A stretch of DNA of 64,000 bases from Morella rubra (lineage: Eukaryota; Streptophyta; Magnoliopsida; Fagales; Myricaceae). Position 1 is the first letter of the stretch, and every line of letters starts with the position of its first letter. The notes under the pieces were generated by a model. That model did not search any database. It was not told where the DNA came from and saw only the letters and a program-made list of their open reading frames with translations. The position numbers and the translations under genes are program-made. Below, piece by piece: positions 11,131 to 23,960 of this stretch. Where the stretch lies: positions 16,931,877-16,995,876 of the forward strand of contig CM025851.1 in NCBI GenBank assembly GCA_003952965.2. The letters run 5' to 3'.

Positions 11131-12637
11131 TTCAACTGAGCAATTTGAAGAAGGATTCTCTCAAGTAGATAGTGCCCCAGCTTATTGGAAAGCATCAAGA
11201 CTGCTGAGGCTCCTGACATTATAAATGATTTCAAAGAAAAGTTGGAAAGTGCAGGTGACGTTCTCACTCAGTTGTGGTCACTAGGCTTCGGTGGATAATT
11301 GTTAATAAAGGCAAAGGAAACAGTTTTAAGGCATTTTAATTAGAGGAAACAACATGTTAGCTAGAATTCGATCAGACGATCTGCAGGGATTGCAGAGCTT
11401 TAGAGCTGGACTGGGCCTCTGATTAGATAGAAAGCATAAATTTGGGAGTACATATTCTTATTGCTTTTGCATATACTTTTTGCACATGGTTTGCATCCGA
11501 TTGGGCTCATAAAGTTTGCTTGCTATTGGGTTTATTTCTATTCCTTCCTGTTTACTGCATCTGCAGTTCCTTTTGGTTTTCTGCAGTTTAGTTTGTCGAA
11601 CTTTAAAAAAATGCCAATGAAATTTAGGGAACTTAAATCCCTTTTTCCTTAATTATTTAACATCTCTTAGTGTGTAGTAGTAAGATTAAGGCGTTTTGCA
11701 AAGAATGGAGCATTAGGAAATTCTTGCGATATTAGGAGAGGTGATCATGACATGCCACGATTCCCCGTCAGAAGCATTGAATTGCAATGCCGTACCATTG
11801 ATGCATCAAACATGGGACAGCCATTATCATCAGCTCAATGCAGTGGTCCTGATCTTCCAAATTCATCATTCTTATTTGTCTCAAAATCTTCTTGGTACCA
11901 ACGACCTACTCCATTTATAAGTATATTTAAGCACCAAAATTCTCAACTTCTTCCTGCAGATGTGGAATGTGGTCCGTGGACCCATCTAAATACACACAAC
12001 TTTTCAGATTTTTAATCTGTTCTGTTTATTTGTTTCTTTTGGTTTTTCTTCTGGCTGACGCCTGACAGTACCCGATTAAATAAAGGTTGGCATGTGCTCT
12101 GCACTAAACAAGGCACTACGTATAGACTGACGATTAGCCTTGAAGCTCCAGGCTTGTAGCCGAGGATATGAAGGCTTGGCAAGAATTTATGCAGAAATTC
12201 ATCATCACTTTAGGAGTGGTCCATCGTATGCTCTGTTTCACTGCCAGCCATTTCACGTGCAAATAATTGAATATAATGGATCTCCGGCCAATAGCATATC
12301 GTTTATGCTTTACTTATTACTCTCATGTGCTTCACGGTGACGTATTGCGTGATGCATTGCAGACTTTCCTGCAAATAATTGAATATAATGGATCTCCGGC
12401 CAATAGCATATCGTTTATGCTTTACTTATTACTCTCATGTGCTTCACGGTGACGTATTGCGTGATGCATTGCAGTTCTTTCCTGGAACGCAATCAAATAA
12501 ACTCCAGGGTTTTTCTGATAGGAAGAATACTAACTTCCTAATCGTTTTGAGCAATTCTTGTTCACGATATGGAAGGAGTTAAACCCACGAAAACTTTCTA
12601 GCTATAGCTCAACTAGAAAAACCCCAAAATCCTGTCG
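10521..12637. repeat. Tandem duplication unit A (IQD exons 1-2 plus upstream)
   Basis: Followed directly by unit B (12,638-14,607). From 10,800 on, the two match base for base over long stretches at an offset of 2085. The junction shares GTAA: unit A starts GTAAAACGAAG and the sequence after unit B resumes at GTAACACGG, so short-homology joining is likely. Confidence 0.9.
12258..12481 (+). repeat. 112-bp tandem repeat, two units, in unit A only
   Basis: A 112-bp segment starting TGCAAATAATTGAATATAAT occurs at 12,258 and again at 12,370, nearly identical. Unit B has a single copy at about 14,343, so the doubling happened after the larger duplication or was lost in B. Confidence 0.9.
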
Positions 12638-14607
12638 GTAAAACGAAGTGTCTTTTAAGAGGATAAATTGCCTCTAAATGTGACTGGATGTGGGTGCTGC
12701 AATAATTGAATGGTTGAATCCTGCTTTTCCACCAGTATATCTTCCTCTGCCTTCCTCTGTGGATATCTGCATTTGCTGAACTAGTATGGGCTGTGTAACA
12801 GTGGCCTCAGAGCTTTTAACTGAAGCTGAATCCACCTTCGCAAGCACTGAATTGAATTCATCCCCGCATAGGTATGCTCTAACGAAGCTCCATCTTTTCC
12901 TTTCCACTGCATTGCTTCTCACCTGACAGAATCAAACAGGAAGCCAAATAGTTATTTTACTCGCAGTCAAAAACTAAGTGATCAGTTGGAGTGGACTATG
13001 TAACCAACCTGCAGAGGTATAAATAAGCATATGACAACTAGAAATTGAGCAGAGACTATAAGAAAAATAGCCATTTCATTATCTATAATTTAAACCACTT
13101 TAGCTTCATGAAAAATTGTATGACTACAGTAGTAGAGACTTACATTGCTCTCATGAATCCCAGCAGACCGGCTTCTAGAGAAGACAGTCCTTACCAGCCC
13201 TCCAGTGATGCCCATTTCAACTGAGCAATTTGAAGAAGGATTCTCTCAAGTAGATAGTGCCCCAGCTTATTGGAAAGCATCAAGACTGCTGAGGCTCCTG
13301 ACATTATAAATGATTTCAAAGAAAAGTTGGAAAGTGCAGGTGACGTTCTCACTCAGTTGTGGTCACTAGGCTTCGGTGGATAATTGTTAATAAAGGCAAA
13401 GGAAACAGTTTTAAGGCATTTTAATTAGAGGAAACAACATGTTAGCTAGAATTCGATCAGACGATCTGCAGGGATTGCAGAGCTTTAGAGCTGGACTGGG
13501 CCTCTGATTAGATAGAAAGCATAAATTTGGGAGTACATATTCTTATTGCTTTTGCATATACTTTTTGCACATGGTTTGCATCCGATTGGGCTCATAAAGT
13601 TTGCTTGCTATTGGGTTTATTTCTATTCCTTCCTGTTTACTGCATCTGCAGTTCCTTTTGGTTTTCTGCAGTTTAGTTTGTCGAACTTTAAAAAAATGCC
13701 AATGAAATTTAGGGAACTTAAATCCCTTTTTCCTTAATTATTTAACATCTCTTAGTGTGTAGTAGTAAGATTAAGGCGTTTTGCAAAGAATGGAGCATTA
13801 GGAAATTCTTGCGATATTAGGAGAGGTGATCATGACATGCCACGATTCCCCGTCAGAAGCATTGAATTGCAATGCCGTACCATTGATGCATCAAACATGG
13901 GACAGCCATTATCATCAGCTCAATGCAGTGGTCCTGATCTTCCAAATTCATCATTCTTATTTGTCTCAAAATCTTCTTGGTACCAACGACCTACTCCATT
14001 TATAAGTATATTTAAGCACCAAAATTCTCAACTTCTTCCTGCAGATGTGGAATGTGGTCCGTGGACCCATCTAAATACACACAACTTTTCAGATTTTTAA
14101 TCTGTTCTGTTTATTTGTTTCTTTTGGTTTTTCTTCTGGCTGACGCCTGACAGTACCCGATTAAATAAAGGTTGGCATGTGCTCTGCACTAAACAAGGCA
14201 CTACGTATAGACTGACGAGTAGCCTTGAAGCTCCAGGCTTGTAGCCGAGGATATGAAGGCTTGGCAAGAATTTATGCAGAAATTCATCATCACTTTAGGA
14301 GTGGTCCATCGTATGCTCTGTTTCACTGCCAGCCATTTCACGTGCAAATAATTGAATATAATGGATCTCCGGCCAATAGCATATCGTTTATGCTTTACTT
14401 ATTACTCTCATGTGCTTCACGGTGACGTATTGCGTGATGCATTGCAGACTTTCCTGGAACGCAATCAAATAAACTCAGGGTTTTTCTGATAGGAAGAATA
14501 CTAACTTCCTAATCGTTTTGAGCAATTCTTGTTCACGATATGGAAGGAGTTAAACCCACGAAAACTTTCTAGCTATAGCTCTAGAAAAACCCCAAAATCC
14601 TGTCGGT
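12638..14607. repeat. Tandem duplication unit B
   Basis: Second copy of 10,521-12,637. Almost all differences are short deletions within 12,650-12,790, totalling about 32 bases, plus loss of one 112-bp unit. The remaining ~1.8 kb is nearly identical to unit A. Confidence 0.9.
12650..13215 (-). pseudogene. Partial IQD gene copy (exons 1 and 2 only)
   Basis: Exon 1 is intact at 13,215-13,144 and exon 2 begins normally at 12,922. Small deletions, including one of about 8 bp near 12,780, then shift the frame after TQPIL and destroy the IQ motif. Exons 3-6 are absent. It could still be transcribed from the duplicated upstream region, but no functional IQD protein could result. Confidence 0.85.
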
Positions 14608-15890
14608 AACACGGTGGTCGGTGCTGATAAATTTGAGCTCGCCTGTTCCCGATGAACCCTCTCAAAACTCCAAAGCCATCTTCTTTAGAGTAGCGTTCAT
14701 GGGTGCATGTGCGAGAGAGAGAGACTCTTGAAAGACCAAAGAACACTCCCTCTTGACGGTGAACTTAGTGCACACATTTACGTTGCTGCGGCCCATGGTT
14801 AAAGTCTCTAGTAAGGTTAGGGGTGGGAAAAATTCCAGTCAAGAGCCGGAATTTTCGATTCGGTTCCGATTCTGACATAGAACCGGAGTTAGAAGTTATT
14901 TGTGACAATTTTCAAAAATTCTAGTTCCATTCCAATAACGGAATCGAAACAAAAAAATTATATTCCAGTAAATACTGAAACTGACATTGTGATTCCCTCA
15001 TTCCCCGTGCTCACCCCGGATAAGACTCTTAGGAATCTTGAAGCTCAATAAATTGGCAGGCCTCTGCAGTCGATCAATACCCAAAGCACACAGACTCACT
15101 GGTAAAGACGGTCGAAAACTGGGCCTCGGCCCATAGGAACGATCTTACCAAATAATATGAACATCCGAGAAACAACCTTCTTGTTGTTTACTAAGCAGAA
15201 AGATCCTAGCCTTGTACAGGGATTCTTATGGTAGGTAGAGGAATGCAGAGGAAATCTTGACTTCAAAAACAGGGAGACCCACGGGAACCTTTTCCAACTT
15301 TCGGTCCTCAGTGTGAGGCATCATTGGTCTATTACGCAAACACAAAACAGGTTATACTTGTAAATTCAACTTATACGATTATTTTTGTTAATGTTATCAT
15401 CTATAATTCTTCGTCTTGTTAAAATTTAACTAGAAGAGGGATTGTAAGTTGTTTTACTAGTGATAGAGGTAAGACATAGTAAGTGTGCTATAATTTCTTG
15501 AACATATTGTATTTGTGTTCACTTTTTTTTTTTTTTCTAAGTAGTTCTTGAGAAAATACATTTTTTACACATGAATTATCATAAGTTTTGCACTTTGCAT
15601 TTTAAATTACCATGTTTAAGACATTGCACCTATAAATTACTAATCTCTAATACATTGCACTATTCGTCTATTTTTTTTCATCAAATTAGATGTAAATGTA
15701 ACTGGCTATTTGATCTTTTTAAGAGAATAATCGACATTTCGTAATAAAAAAACTCAATTTCTGTTCAATTTAACAGAAAAAAATAGATAAATGATGCAAT
15801 TTTGTTATGAATGAGTAGTTTGTGGGTGCATTAATATCTCAACATGGTAGTTTACTGTGCAAAACATGTGATAATTCCTAGAAGAAAAAG
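14608..15890. other. Gene-free region, transposon-like
   Basis: No gene is supported. Around 14,820-14,990 the text is rich in CCGGTT/GAACCGG-type words after AGGGGTGGG, which resembles hAT-type element ends, but no paired terminus is found. 15,540-15,880 resembles the MITE family at 21,068 in its repeated TTTGCA and GTGCA words, in degraded form. Confidence 0.35.
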
Positions 15891-16142
15891 TATATTTTTT
15901 CCTTTTATTAATTTTAATCATTCTGTAACCTCTATTATTTTATTTTATCTTATTTTATTTCAACGGAAATAGATTGATTTATTATTAACCTCGAGAATTC
16001 AATCATCTTCGTTGACAAAAGAAAATTCATGTATTATTAGTACCAAGAACTAAATTGAGGAAACAGGGGAACAAAAGCGGAAACCAAATTAGTCCACTAG
16101 AGGGTTACACACGAAGGATTCAGTAGGACCTAGTTATTGAAA

Positions 16143-16559
16143 TTAGAGAGCCACCCTGGTGGAGTACTCTCGTTCAACAGCTTTCTTCAGGAAACTATCC
16201 TCTTCCAGGACCATCTGAACCGGCAAGAACCCCACGCCGTTGGCCACAGCAAGCATCATTCGCTTGGTTTCCTCCTTGAACTCCTCCAGATCGACAGTCC
16301 CATTAGAGTCATGATCAAACTGCACGAATAGAGAATTGTAGACATAAGCAAGTTCAGCTGGGTCAGGCTTCACGTCTATGCCAAAGTGGGTCTCAACGAC
16401 TCTGAGAGTCTGAAGCTCCTTCAACATCTCTGAAAAGGAGAGCAGACCATTATGGTCCGTGTCAAGGCGGGCAAAACGATCAGCTACTGAGACATTGAAT
16501 GCTTCTTCGTCCTCCACGAAGTTGTGGATGGTAGAGGCGTCCAATACTTCTACACTCAT
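16143..16559 (-). CDS. EF-hand calcium-binding protein, copy 1 (138 aa)
   Basis: A small intronless protein with two EF-hands: loop 1 DTDHNGLLSFSE at about residues 33-44 and loop 2 DHDSNGTVDLEE at about 82-93. The acidic and glycine positions of both loops are kept. The N-terminus (MSVEVLD...IHNFVEDEEAFNVS) and C-terminal FLPVQMVLEEDSFLKKAVERE match an uncharacterised plant EF-hand family. It probably acts as a cytosolic Ca2+ sensor or buffer; partners are unknown. A TATATATATA box on the minus strand at about 16,630-16,644 fits a start just above the ATG at 16,559. It is nearly identical to the copy at 20,294-20,710, and its 3' flank (15,890-16,140) is duplicated with it. Confidence 0.93.
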   Translation of the reverse strand: MSVEVLDASTIHNFVEDEEAFNVSVADRFARLDTDHNGLLSFSEMLKELQTLRVVETHFGIDVKPDPAELAYVYNSLFVQFDHDSNGTVDLEEFKEETKRMMLAVANGVGFLPVQMVLEEDSFLKKAVEREYSTRVAL

Positions 16560-17939
16560 CTTTTCTCTGAAGCTTTGAAAATGGGTTATGGAATTTTTTA
16601 TTTCTTTGGTGAAAAGGAAGGTGTTGCTCTCATATATATATATAGCGATCCATGTTCAGAGGCGTTAGTGCGTGCTACAATATTCCTACGCTGTTTCCAG
16701 CCATCACACTTCTTTGATCAGCCTGTAGTTTCTCTTCGCCATAGTTTTCCGAATTCCTCTGTAGACCGACAGAATTTGACTTCCAAGAAGCATAATGCTT
16801 GGTCCGCCAGTGCGTCCACCACTTAAAAGTTTTTAAACTATACTTATTCCCGGTGGCAGAACTAGATCCAATTTGAAGTGGGTGAACTCTTAAGGCAAAA
16901 TAATAAAAAAAAATGTTATTAGGTAATGCAAAAAGTATCTTAAGAGTTAAAATAGGGGTGTTCAACCACACCGGAAACTAAGTAATGCAAAAAGTGTCTT
17001 AAGAGTTCAAATAGAAGTGCTCAACAACAATGAAAATTTTGATTTCCACCAGCCCCGAGTTCCGGTACTCAACCTAACCGGTTTCGGTTTCGGTGGCCCC
17101 TATTTGCAGAAACCCGGTGATTTTAACTATTCCTAGGTACCACTAAACTGAATTTCTTTTTTCAAAGAAAAAATAGCAAAATTTCCCCAACCCCTCCCCC
17201 TTACGTCGACCTCAACCAAAGTGAATGCATGATGATAATTAAGAAAGTATAGCTTTTTCTTCCAGTATAGTTTTGTTTTATTACCATTTATTTTTTCCCT
17301 TTCCATATTATGTTCTTAAAGATATATATCCTAACTGCTTATTTCTCAAGAATCAGCGATTCATGAGCCTGTCCCACAAAATGATGAATTTGAATCAATT
17401 TGGTTGAGAGATGCAAGAAACATTGCATATTTTACTTTTCACTAATTCATGGACTTATTTTGGATTGATAAGAAAAGCCTAAAATTTTGAAAAGCAATGA
17501 AAAAGTATTATTCTGTTGTGGATGATATATTTTCATAATGGAGCGCTAAGTTGAATAGTATCTCTTTAAGGGCACTAGAACAATTAAATCCTAATTTATG
17601 CCTTTGTTGGTTGTTGGCATCATGCATGATGCAACACTAGAAACTACTTTATGTACTCAACGGATCAAAAGAAAAAAGAAAAAAAATACATTGAACTAAG
17701 TATGTAAAATGCTAAAAAAAAAGGCTCAATATAAATACAGGTTAACTGGAAACTGCTACCATTAAGGGCTGGTTATTGCTCTTTAACGATAGTAGTGGCG
17801 GTGTCCAATATTTGAAAAACGGCTTATCCGGTACATTGGGTATGAACAACTCTAAGTTAAAATATCGAAAATTAAGGACAATTAAAAGCATTAAAAATAT
17901 TAAAATACACGTACCGTACTATTTGCTGAGACTGAGAGG

Positions 17940-18075
17940 TGGCAATTAGATCTTACAGGTCTGCATCTTCTGAAAATGTTACAAAATAGCTTCATTTTCA
18001 ATAGTTTCAAAAATTTTCCTATCGATGTATACTACCATGTTATCATTCATCCACTCATCTCTCATCTTAATATTC
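17940..18075 (-). pseudogene. hAT transposase C-terminal relic 1
   Basis: Read on the minus strand, this gives WMNDN-VVYIDRKIFETIENEAIL, a stop, then HFQKMQT. This is the end of the hAT dimerisation region of MYM-type zinc-finger hAT transposases. The in-frame stop replaces a glutamine and sits at the same place as in the relics at 41.7 and 46.0 kb. The surrounding 16,953-17,930 has further hAT-like words (AGGGGTGTTCA near 16,953; GGTTATTGCTCTTTA near 17,770) but no coding sequence. Confidence 0.7.
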
Positions 18076-18239
18076 TTTCAAAAGTAGTAGCCACGTTAGG
18101 AGTATTAGATGACTCGACGCTGGCTGAATTTTTTTTTTTTAATCAAAAACTTAGTAATTATCTAAATAAAACAAAATTCATCAACCAATTCAATCTTAAT
18201 CATTCACAATTCAAGCGAGATTATACAATTCAATCTTAA

Positions 18240-20040
18240 GTATGCCATTTGCAAAGATTATAGGAAATCATAGAGTTGCATAAATTGACAAGGTATGGGA
18301 TTCCTTGTGTGTGGTGTCAATTATTTATTTGTAAAGTCTCTTTAAAAGAGAATCTGAGACTTTCCCTGATGTCATCTACTCCATCCAACACCCCCACTAT
18401 ACTCATTAATGGCGTATCTCCAGCATTATTGCTCCTGGCATATATAATCTCCCTTGAAAATCCCTCATGGATTATGGTAGAAGTATATCCTGCTACCAAC
18501 TAGGCATATAGTACCCTTAACTAAATTAGATACGCAACTCTATGATTTCCTGTACACTTCTTTTAGTTTTTTAAATTTTGCACTCTTACTAATGGCCTGT
18601 ACACTTTATCTCTACTAAAATATCACGATCCAAGAAAAATGTAAAGATGAAATAATCAGAACATGGCCTGGAGGTTGAAATTTTGTATATTGTTATCAAC
18701 ACAAACAACCACATTTCAATAAACATAGCTCGAGAATTAATGTATTTGAAAAAAAAAAAACCTTCAGGCCTCTCTCAGTGAATCTCACATTGCTAAGGGT
18801 GTGAATAGATGAATATTTACGAGTGCCTAAACTATCCTAAGAACTTGAAAGCTCACTAATGTACCTCATCCCTCTTCTCTTTTTCTAATAAATATATAGC
18901 CAAAAAAGAAAAAATTATAAACTCTCTATAAGCAGAATTTCCTTGATTCTCTAGAAAACCAAACATTAAATAGTTGTGCGTCTATAAGTTTTCTGCCCTT
19001 CTGTTATTGTTAGTCCTTTTGGTTTAGTACTTCATCTAGTCTGCTAGCTAGCTAGTATAAAATCCCCATCCAATAGCGCACCAACCGACCTTAATTAATC
19101 TCTGGAATTCTTCCTCCACTCTTTTTCCAACTCTATGCTTTTATCTCCATTCAGATATAAACAATTGGTTTACAAAAAGATTGAGGCCTGCAATAATCTC
19201 ATTCTAATCCCTATCTAATCATAGTGGATAGAAAAACGAGGAAAAAGAGAAAAAAAAATCGATCTACACAATTGATGAATCAGTTACGTACGATTGATCA
19301 GATGGTTCACGGTAACTATCTAGAACAACAGCTATTCTTCTTCTCTTATCCTTTGTATCTGCAACGCAAAAAAGAAATCCCTCCACCGGGGAGTAAGTCC
19401 TCCAACGGTTAATTAAGTCAGTTTGATCCAACCAATATAGTTAATTTTGATACGATACTTTCATTGGATACTTGTTTTTCTGTCTGCTTGCTTTCTTTTA
19501 TACTTATTTTTCCACTACTTTTCCCTCCCTTGTTTTCACCTTCGCCCCGACCTTAATGGGCGGGTTTCCTCTATCCTGTTCAATTTGTCGTGGGACGCTT
19601 TCCTATCGTGGGTTTTCCACTGGCCTTTCCTCTGTCCTCCTCAATTAGTCGTAGCCTAGGGCTGAAAACCGACCAGTTGGTTCGATTTGGAGCCCAAACC
19701 GTGGGTCGAACTGGTTGGTTTGGTTCTAATATATTTCCAATCAATCAGCTGAAAGAACCGACTGGGCCGACCAGGTTCGGGATCGGCCCGATTTTGTCGG
19801 TTTGAGCAAATATCAAAGATTTACAAAAGAAAAAATTGTCTTCAACATTTCACATATGGAACTGAAACATATATGGTTAAAATCAACCATCACAGCATGA
19901 GCAAATATCAATTAGAGAGAGAGGAAATTTGTAAATCTGGAAAAATTGAGCCAAATTGTCACTCCTGTTTCACAACACGAAACTGTGTCTTATTAATATC
20001 TCAAACAAAATAGTTTATAGTGCATAACATGTAATAATTC
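18240..20040. other. Spacer of duplicated non-coding blocks
   Basis: 18,940-19,640 is a duplicated block also seen at 22,265-22,900, 27,095-27,500 and 36,750-37,100. It holds no convincing gene. 19,655-19,805 is rich in CCGACC/GGTTCG words after CTAGGGCTGAAAACCG, typical of hAT-type element ends. Confidence 0.4.
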
Positions 20041-20293
20041 TCAGGTGAAAAAGTATATTTTTTCCTTTTATTAATTTTAATCATTTTGCAAGCTCTATTA
20101 TTTTATTTTATTTCAACGGAAATAGATTAATTTATTATTAACCTCGAGAATTCAATCATCTTCGTTGACAAAAGAAAATTCGTGTATTATTAGTACCAAG
20201 AAAAATCGAGGAAACAGGGGAACAAAAGCGGAAACCAAATTAGTCCACTATAGGGGTACACATGTAGGATTCATTAGGATCTAGTTTTTGGAA

Positions 20294-20710
20294 TTAGAGA
20301 GCCACCCTGGTGGAGTACTCTCGTTCAACAGCTTTCTTCAGGAAGCTATCCTCTTCCAGGACCATCTGAACCGGCAAGAACCCCACGCCGTTGGCCACAG
20401 CAAGCATCATTCGCTTGGTTTCCTCCTTGAACTCCTCCAGATCGACGGTCCCATTAGAGTCATGATCAAACTTCACGAATAGGGAATTGTAGACATAAGC
20501 AAGTTCAGCTGGGTCAGGCTTCACGTCTATGCCAAAGTGGGTCTCAAAGACTCTCAGAGTCTGAAGCTCCTTCAACATCTCTGAAAAGGAGAGCAGACCA
20601 TTATGGTCCGTGTCAAGGAGGGCAAAACGGTCAGCTACTGAGACGTTGAATGCTTCTTCGTCCTCCACGAAGTTGTGGATGGTAGCGGCATCCAATACTT
20701 CTACACTCAT
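20294..20710 (-). CDS. EF-hand calcium-binding protein, copy 2 (138 aa)
   Basis: Same length and layout as copy 1, with both EF-hand loops intact (DTDHNGLLSFSE and DHDSNGTVDLEE) and only a few substitutions, for example FALLD for FARLD, VFETHF for VVETHF and VKFDHD for VQFDHD. I start at MSVEVLD (20,710). The ORF runs open to 20,785, but that upstream ATG sits at the TATA box (ATATATAG, about 20,783-20,791), so the extra 25 codons are leader. Copy 2 and its upstream DNA are the source form of the truncated copies at 25.4 and 35.1 kb. Role as for copy 1. Confidence 0.93.
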   Translation of the reverse strand: MSVEVLDAATIHNFVEDEEAFNVSVADRFALLDTDHNGLLSFSEMLKELQTLRVFETHFGIDVKPDPAELAYVYNSLFVKFDHDSNGTVDLEEFKEETKRMMLAVANGVGFLPVQMVLEEDSFLKKAVEREYSTRVAL

Positions 20711-21067
20711 CTTTTCTCTGAAGCTTTGAAAAATGGGTAATGGAAGTTTTGATTTCTTTGTTGAAGAGGAAGGTGATGTTCTCACATATATAGTTATCCA
20801 TGTTCAGAGGCGTTAGTGCGTGCTACAATTAATATTCCTACGCTGTTTCCAGCCATCACACTTCTTTGATCAGCCTGTAGTTTCTCTTCGCCATAGTTTT
20901 CCGAATTCCTCTGTGCACCGACAGAATTTGAATTCCACGAAGCAAAATGCTCGGTCGGCTAGTCCGTCCACCACTTGAGTTTTTAAACAATACTTTTTCC
21001 CCCAGGCGCTGGAAATCAGTAGGCTAAGGATGTCTAGAAATTCAAACTATCAAAACAATCAGAATAT

Positions 21068-21452
21068 GGTTAATTACACTTTGCATCCACGTTATTTAGA
21101 AATCTTGACATTTTACACCTTATTCTTTCAATTTTAACACATTTCACCACATGGTTCTGGTTTACCTTGATTTGCATCCCATCAATTTATCCTTTCGAAC
21201 GGAAAAATCAACCATGTACAGAACATGTAGGTGCAATGCTCTTAAACGTGATTCAAAGTGTAACTAATCATTTTTGAATATCAAGGGCAAAATGAGCAAG
21301 TAAGTCATATGCAGAACAAGTGATTGAAATTTTTGTTCAGAGTGTAAATCGAAAGAATCCTTGAGCCACATAGTTGAAATGTGTCAAAATTGAAAGAACA
21401 AGATACAAATTGTCAAGATCCCCAAACTACAAAGGTGCAAAGTGTAATTACC
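21068..21452. mobile_element. MITE-like element, copy 1
   Basis: 385 bp with long imperfect inverted ends: GGTTAATTACACTTTGCA at the left, TGCAAAGTGTAATTACC at the right. It has no coding capacity and further internal inverted stretches. Copies lie at 25,874-26,279 and 35,536-35,930. Confidence 0.75.
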
Positions 21453-21459
21453 TAATAAA

Positions 21460-23960
21460 ATATGAATAGTAAAAAACGACTTGTATTAATATGGGAAAAT
21501 ACTATATATACAACGTCTCTCGAGACATTTATGGGTCGAAATTAAATTTCATCCCTCAAGTTTCATTTTATATTTAGGCTATATAAGTTGCAAACACAAT
21601 TGTTAAATAAGAGGAAAAGTGATATGAATTAATCGAAATATTCTTTTGAAATTAAATTTTTTAAAAAATAAAAAATAAGAAAAGAAAAGAAAATAATTTT
21701 TATTTAAAAGGTATTTTTTATTATTTTTATTTATTTTAAAAAAATTTCGGTCAATTTTTATGTAATTTAACAGTCAAATTGAATGGATGGCATCATTTTT
21801 ATGTAATTTAACCGTGAAATTGAATGAATGGCAATGATTGTATTTTGTTTGAAACACAAGGAGTATGATTTATTATTAGCAGTAGGAGTAGTACTAGTAT
21901 GATTTTCCCTTGATAGAAAACAAACTATAGAATTTCAGAAAAGATGGGCCTTTTACCAAACCAAGAAGCCAGCCTCCAAAATACCAAGTGGGAGGTTGTG
22001 GACGTAATTGGTGTGCTGAAGAAATCTTGGACTTCTAAAACATGAAGAATCACAGACCTCTTTGTTTTGTCTAATTCCGCTCCCCAAAAGGCATGACTCC
22101 TTTCTTAAGCAAACATCAAATAGTTTTTTTTGTCTTGTACTTGTGCGGGATATTCGAGATTCCCACTGCTGCCTCTCCTCTGGCAAATTAAGGCCCCCGC
22201 CGCCGTGTGCAAACCGCGTTGTTTGTCCTGCAGCCGGTTTGGTACCAATTATAATATTCTCCCTCTAACTGTTTGTAATTAAATAGAATTTCCTTGGTTC
22301 TCTAGAAAACCAAATATTAAATAGTTGTGCTTCTATAAGTTTTCTGCCCTGTTGTATTTTTAGTCCAATAGCGCACCAAACGACCTGAATTAATCTCTGG
22401 AATTCTTCCTCCACTCTTTTTCCAACTCTATGCTTTTATCTCCATTCAGATATAAACAATTGGTTTACAAAAAGATTGAGGTCTGCAATAATCTCATTCT
22501 AATCCATGTCAAATCATTGTAGATAGAAAGACGAGGAACAAGAAAAAAAAAATCATTTTACACAATTGATGAATCAGTTACGATTGATCAGATGGTTCAC
22601 GATAATCCCTCCATGGGGGAGTAAGTCCTCCAATGATTAAGTCAGTTTGATATAACCAATATGTATGGTTAATTTTGATACGATACTTTCATTGCATACA
22701 TGTTTCTCTTCTGCTTGATTCCTTTTATACTTATTTTTCCACTATTTTTCCCTCTGTTTTCACCTTCGCCATGACCTTAATGGGCGGTTTTCCTCTGTCC
22801 TGTTCAATTTGTCGTGGGCCGCTTTCCTATCGTGGGTTGTCCACTAGCCTTTCCTCTGTCCTGCACAATTAGTCGTAGGACGCTTTCCTTTCATGAGTTG
22901 CCCACTAATTAACCCCGATTTATTCGTTTTGCTAGGTGGATTTATTTTCACCGGAGTTCATGAATTGGGCCTTTATGGGCTTTAGATAATTTTTAGGCTC
23001 GTTGGGCTTTAGATTTAGAATCATTAACAATAAATACCAGTAAAATTAACTTCTAGCTAGTTTGGACTTATGGTCATTTTTTTGGTTAGCAACGAAAATC
23101 TTGTAAGTAGGCCCTCGCGGATGATATTGACTCGACATATAAGTAAATTCTAGAGACTTAGTCCATGAACCCACCACCCACAGTCTCTCACTTAAGTCAC
23201 TGGTTTCATACGAAGGACTCAAATTTCAGGACCGTACACTTAAACCACACAGTTCTAATTAGTGTCGTTCTTACTACGATACTATTCGAGAGTGGGTGAC
23301 TGACGGTTACTTTTCTTTTCTTTTTTGTTAAAACGACAACTTTTATATATGGAAAACACAACGAAAACTACAACCTAAAAAAATGATAAGAATGACCTAA
23401 AGGGCAAGCGGTGAGTTTAAGGGCCAACAATAAAAGTGGCTATAATGGAGAATGTAAGGTCCTCAGTGGGCACAAAGTTCGAAGCGGGAGGACCTGAGGG
23501 TCCTTGGAAAACATTTGGTACGTACCAAGTCATTAAGAGAAAAAAAAGGATTCACTTATCCTGAAACAACAGAATTTTTATCAAAAGGTATAAATTTTTT
23601 AATTTTAGATAGAAAATTATTATTTATAATTCAAGATCCATGTTGATAACAACCACAAAATTAAGTATATATAACGCACATATCCTTAAATTAGTAACTT
23701 ATTAATAATATTATTATTGTGTGTCATCAATTTAAAGTATAACGCACGTACACTTATTGGTTGTTGCAGCTCTACCCTACCCTAGTTCGGATACATACAT
23801 TTTGTCTAGGGACATGAATAGGAGGTCTTACGCATTCATGCATCTGAGACAAGTAATACCTATATATAGACGTTATCTTCTTCTTCTGGTTGTCGCTGAT
23901 CAGTTTGCGGTCTAAAGTCTTTTAGTCCCCACCAGAGTAATGAGATGGGGTGGCATTCAT
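21460..23960. other. Duplicated non-coding block
   Basis: 21,480-23,960 recurs at 26,280-28,410 and 35,930-38,030 with small indels. It includes a GC-rich patch (about 22,150-22,240) and a 65-codon ORF at 22,675-22,872 that is not preserved in the other copies. I see no gene. The conservation reflects recent duplication, not necessarily function. Confidence 0.5.

Noticed and set aside
20711-20785. 25-codon N-terminal extension of EF-hand copy 2
   Set aside because: The upstream ATG coincides with the TATA box, and copy 1 lacks the extension.
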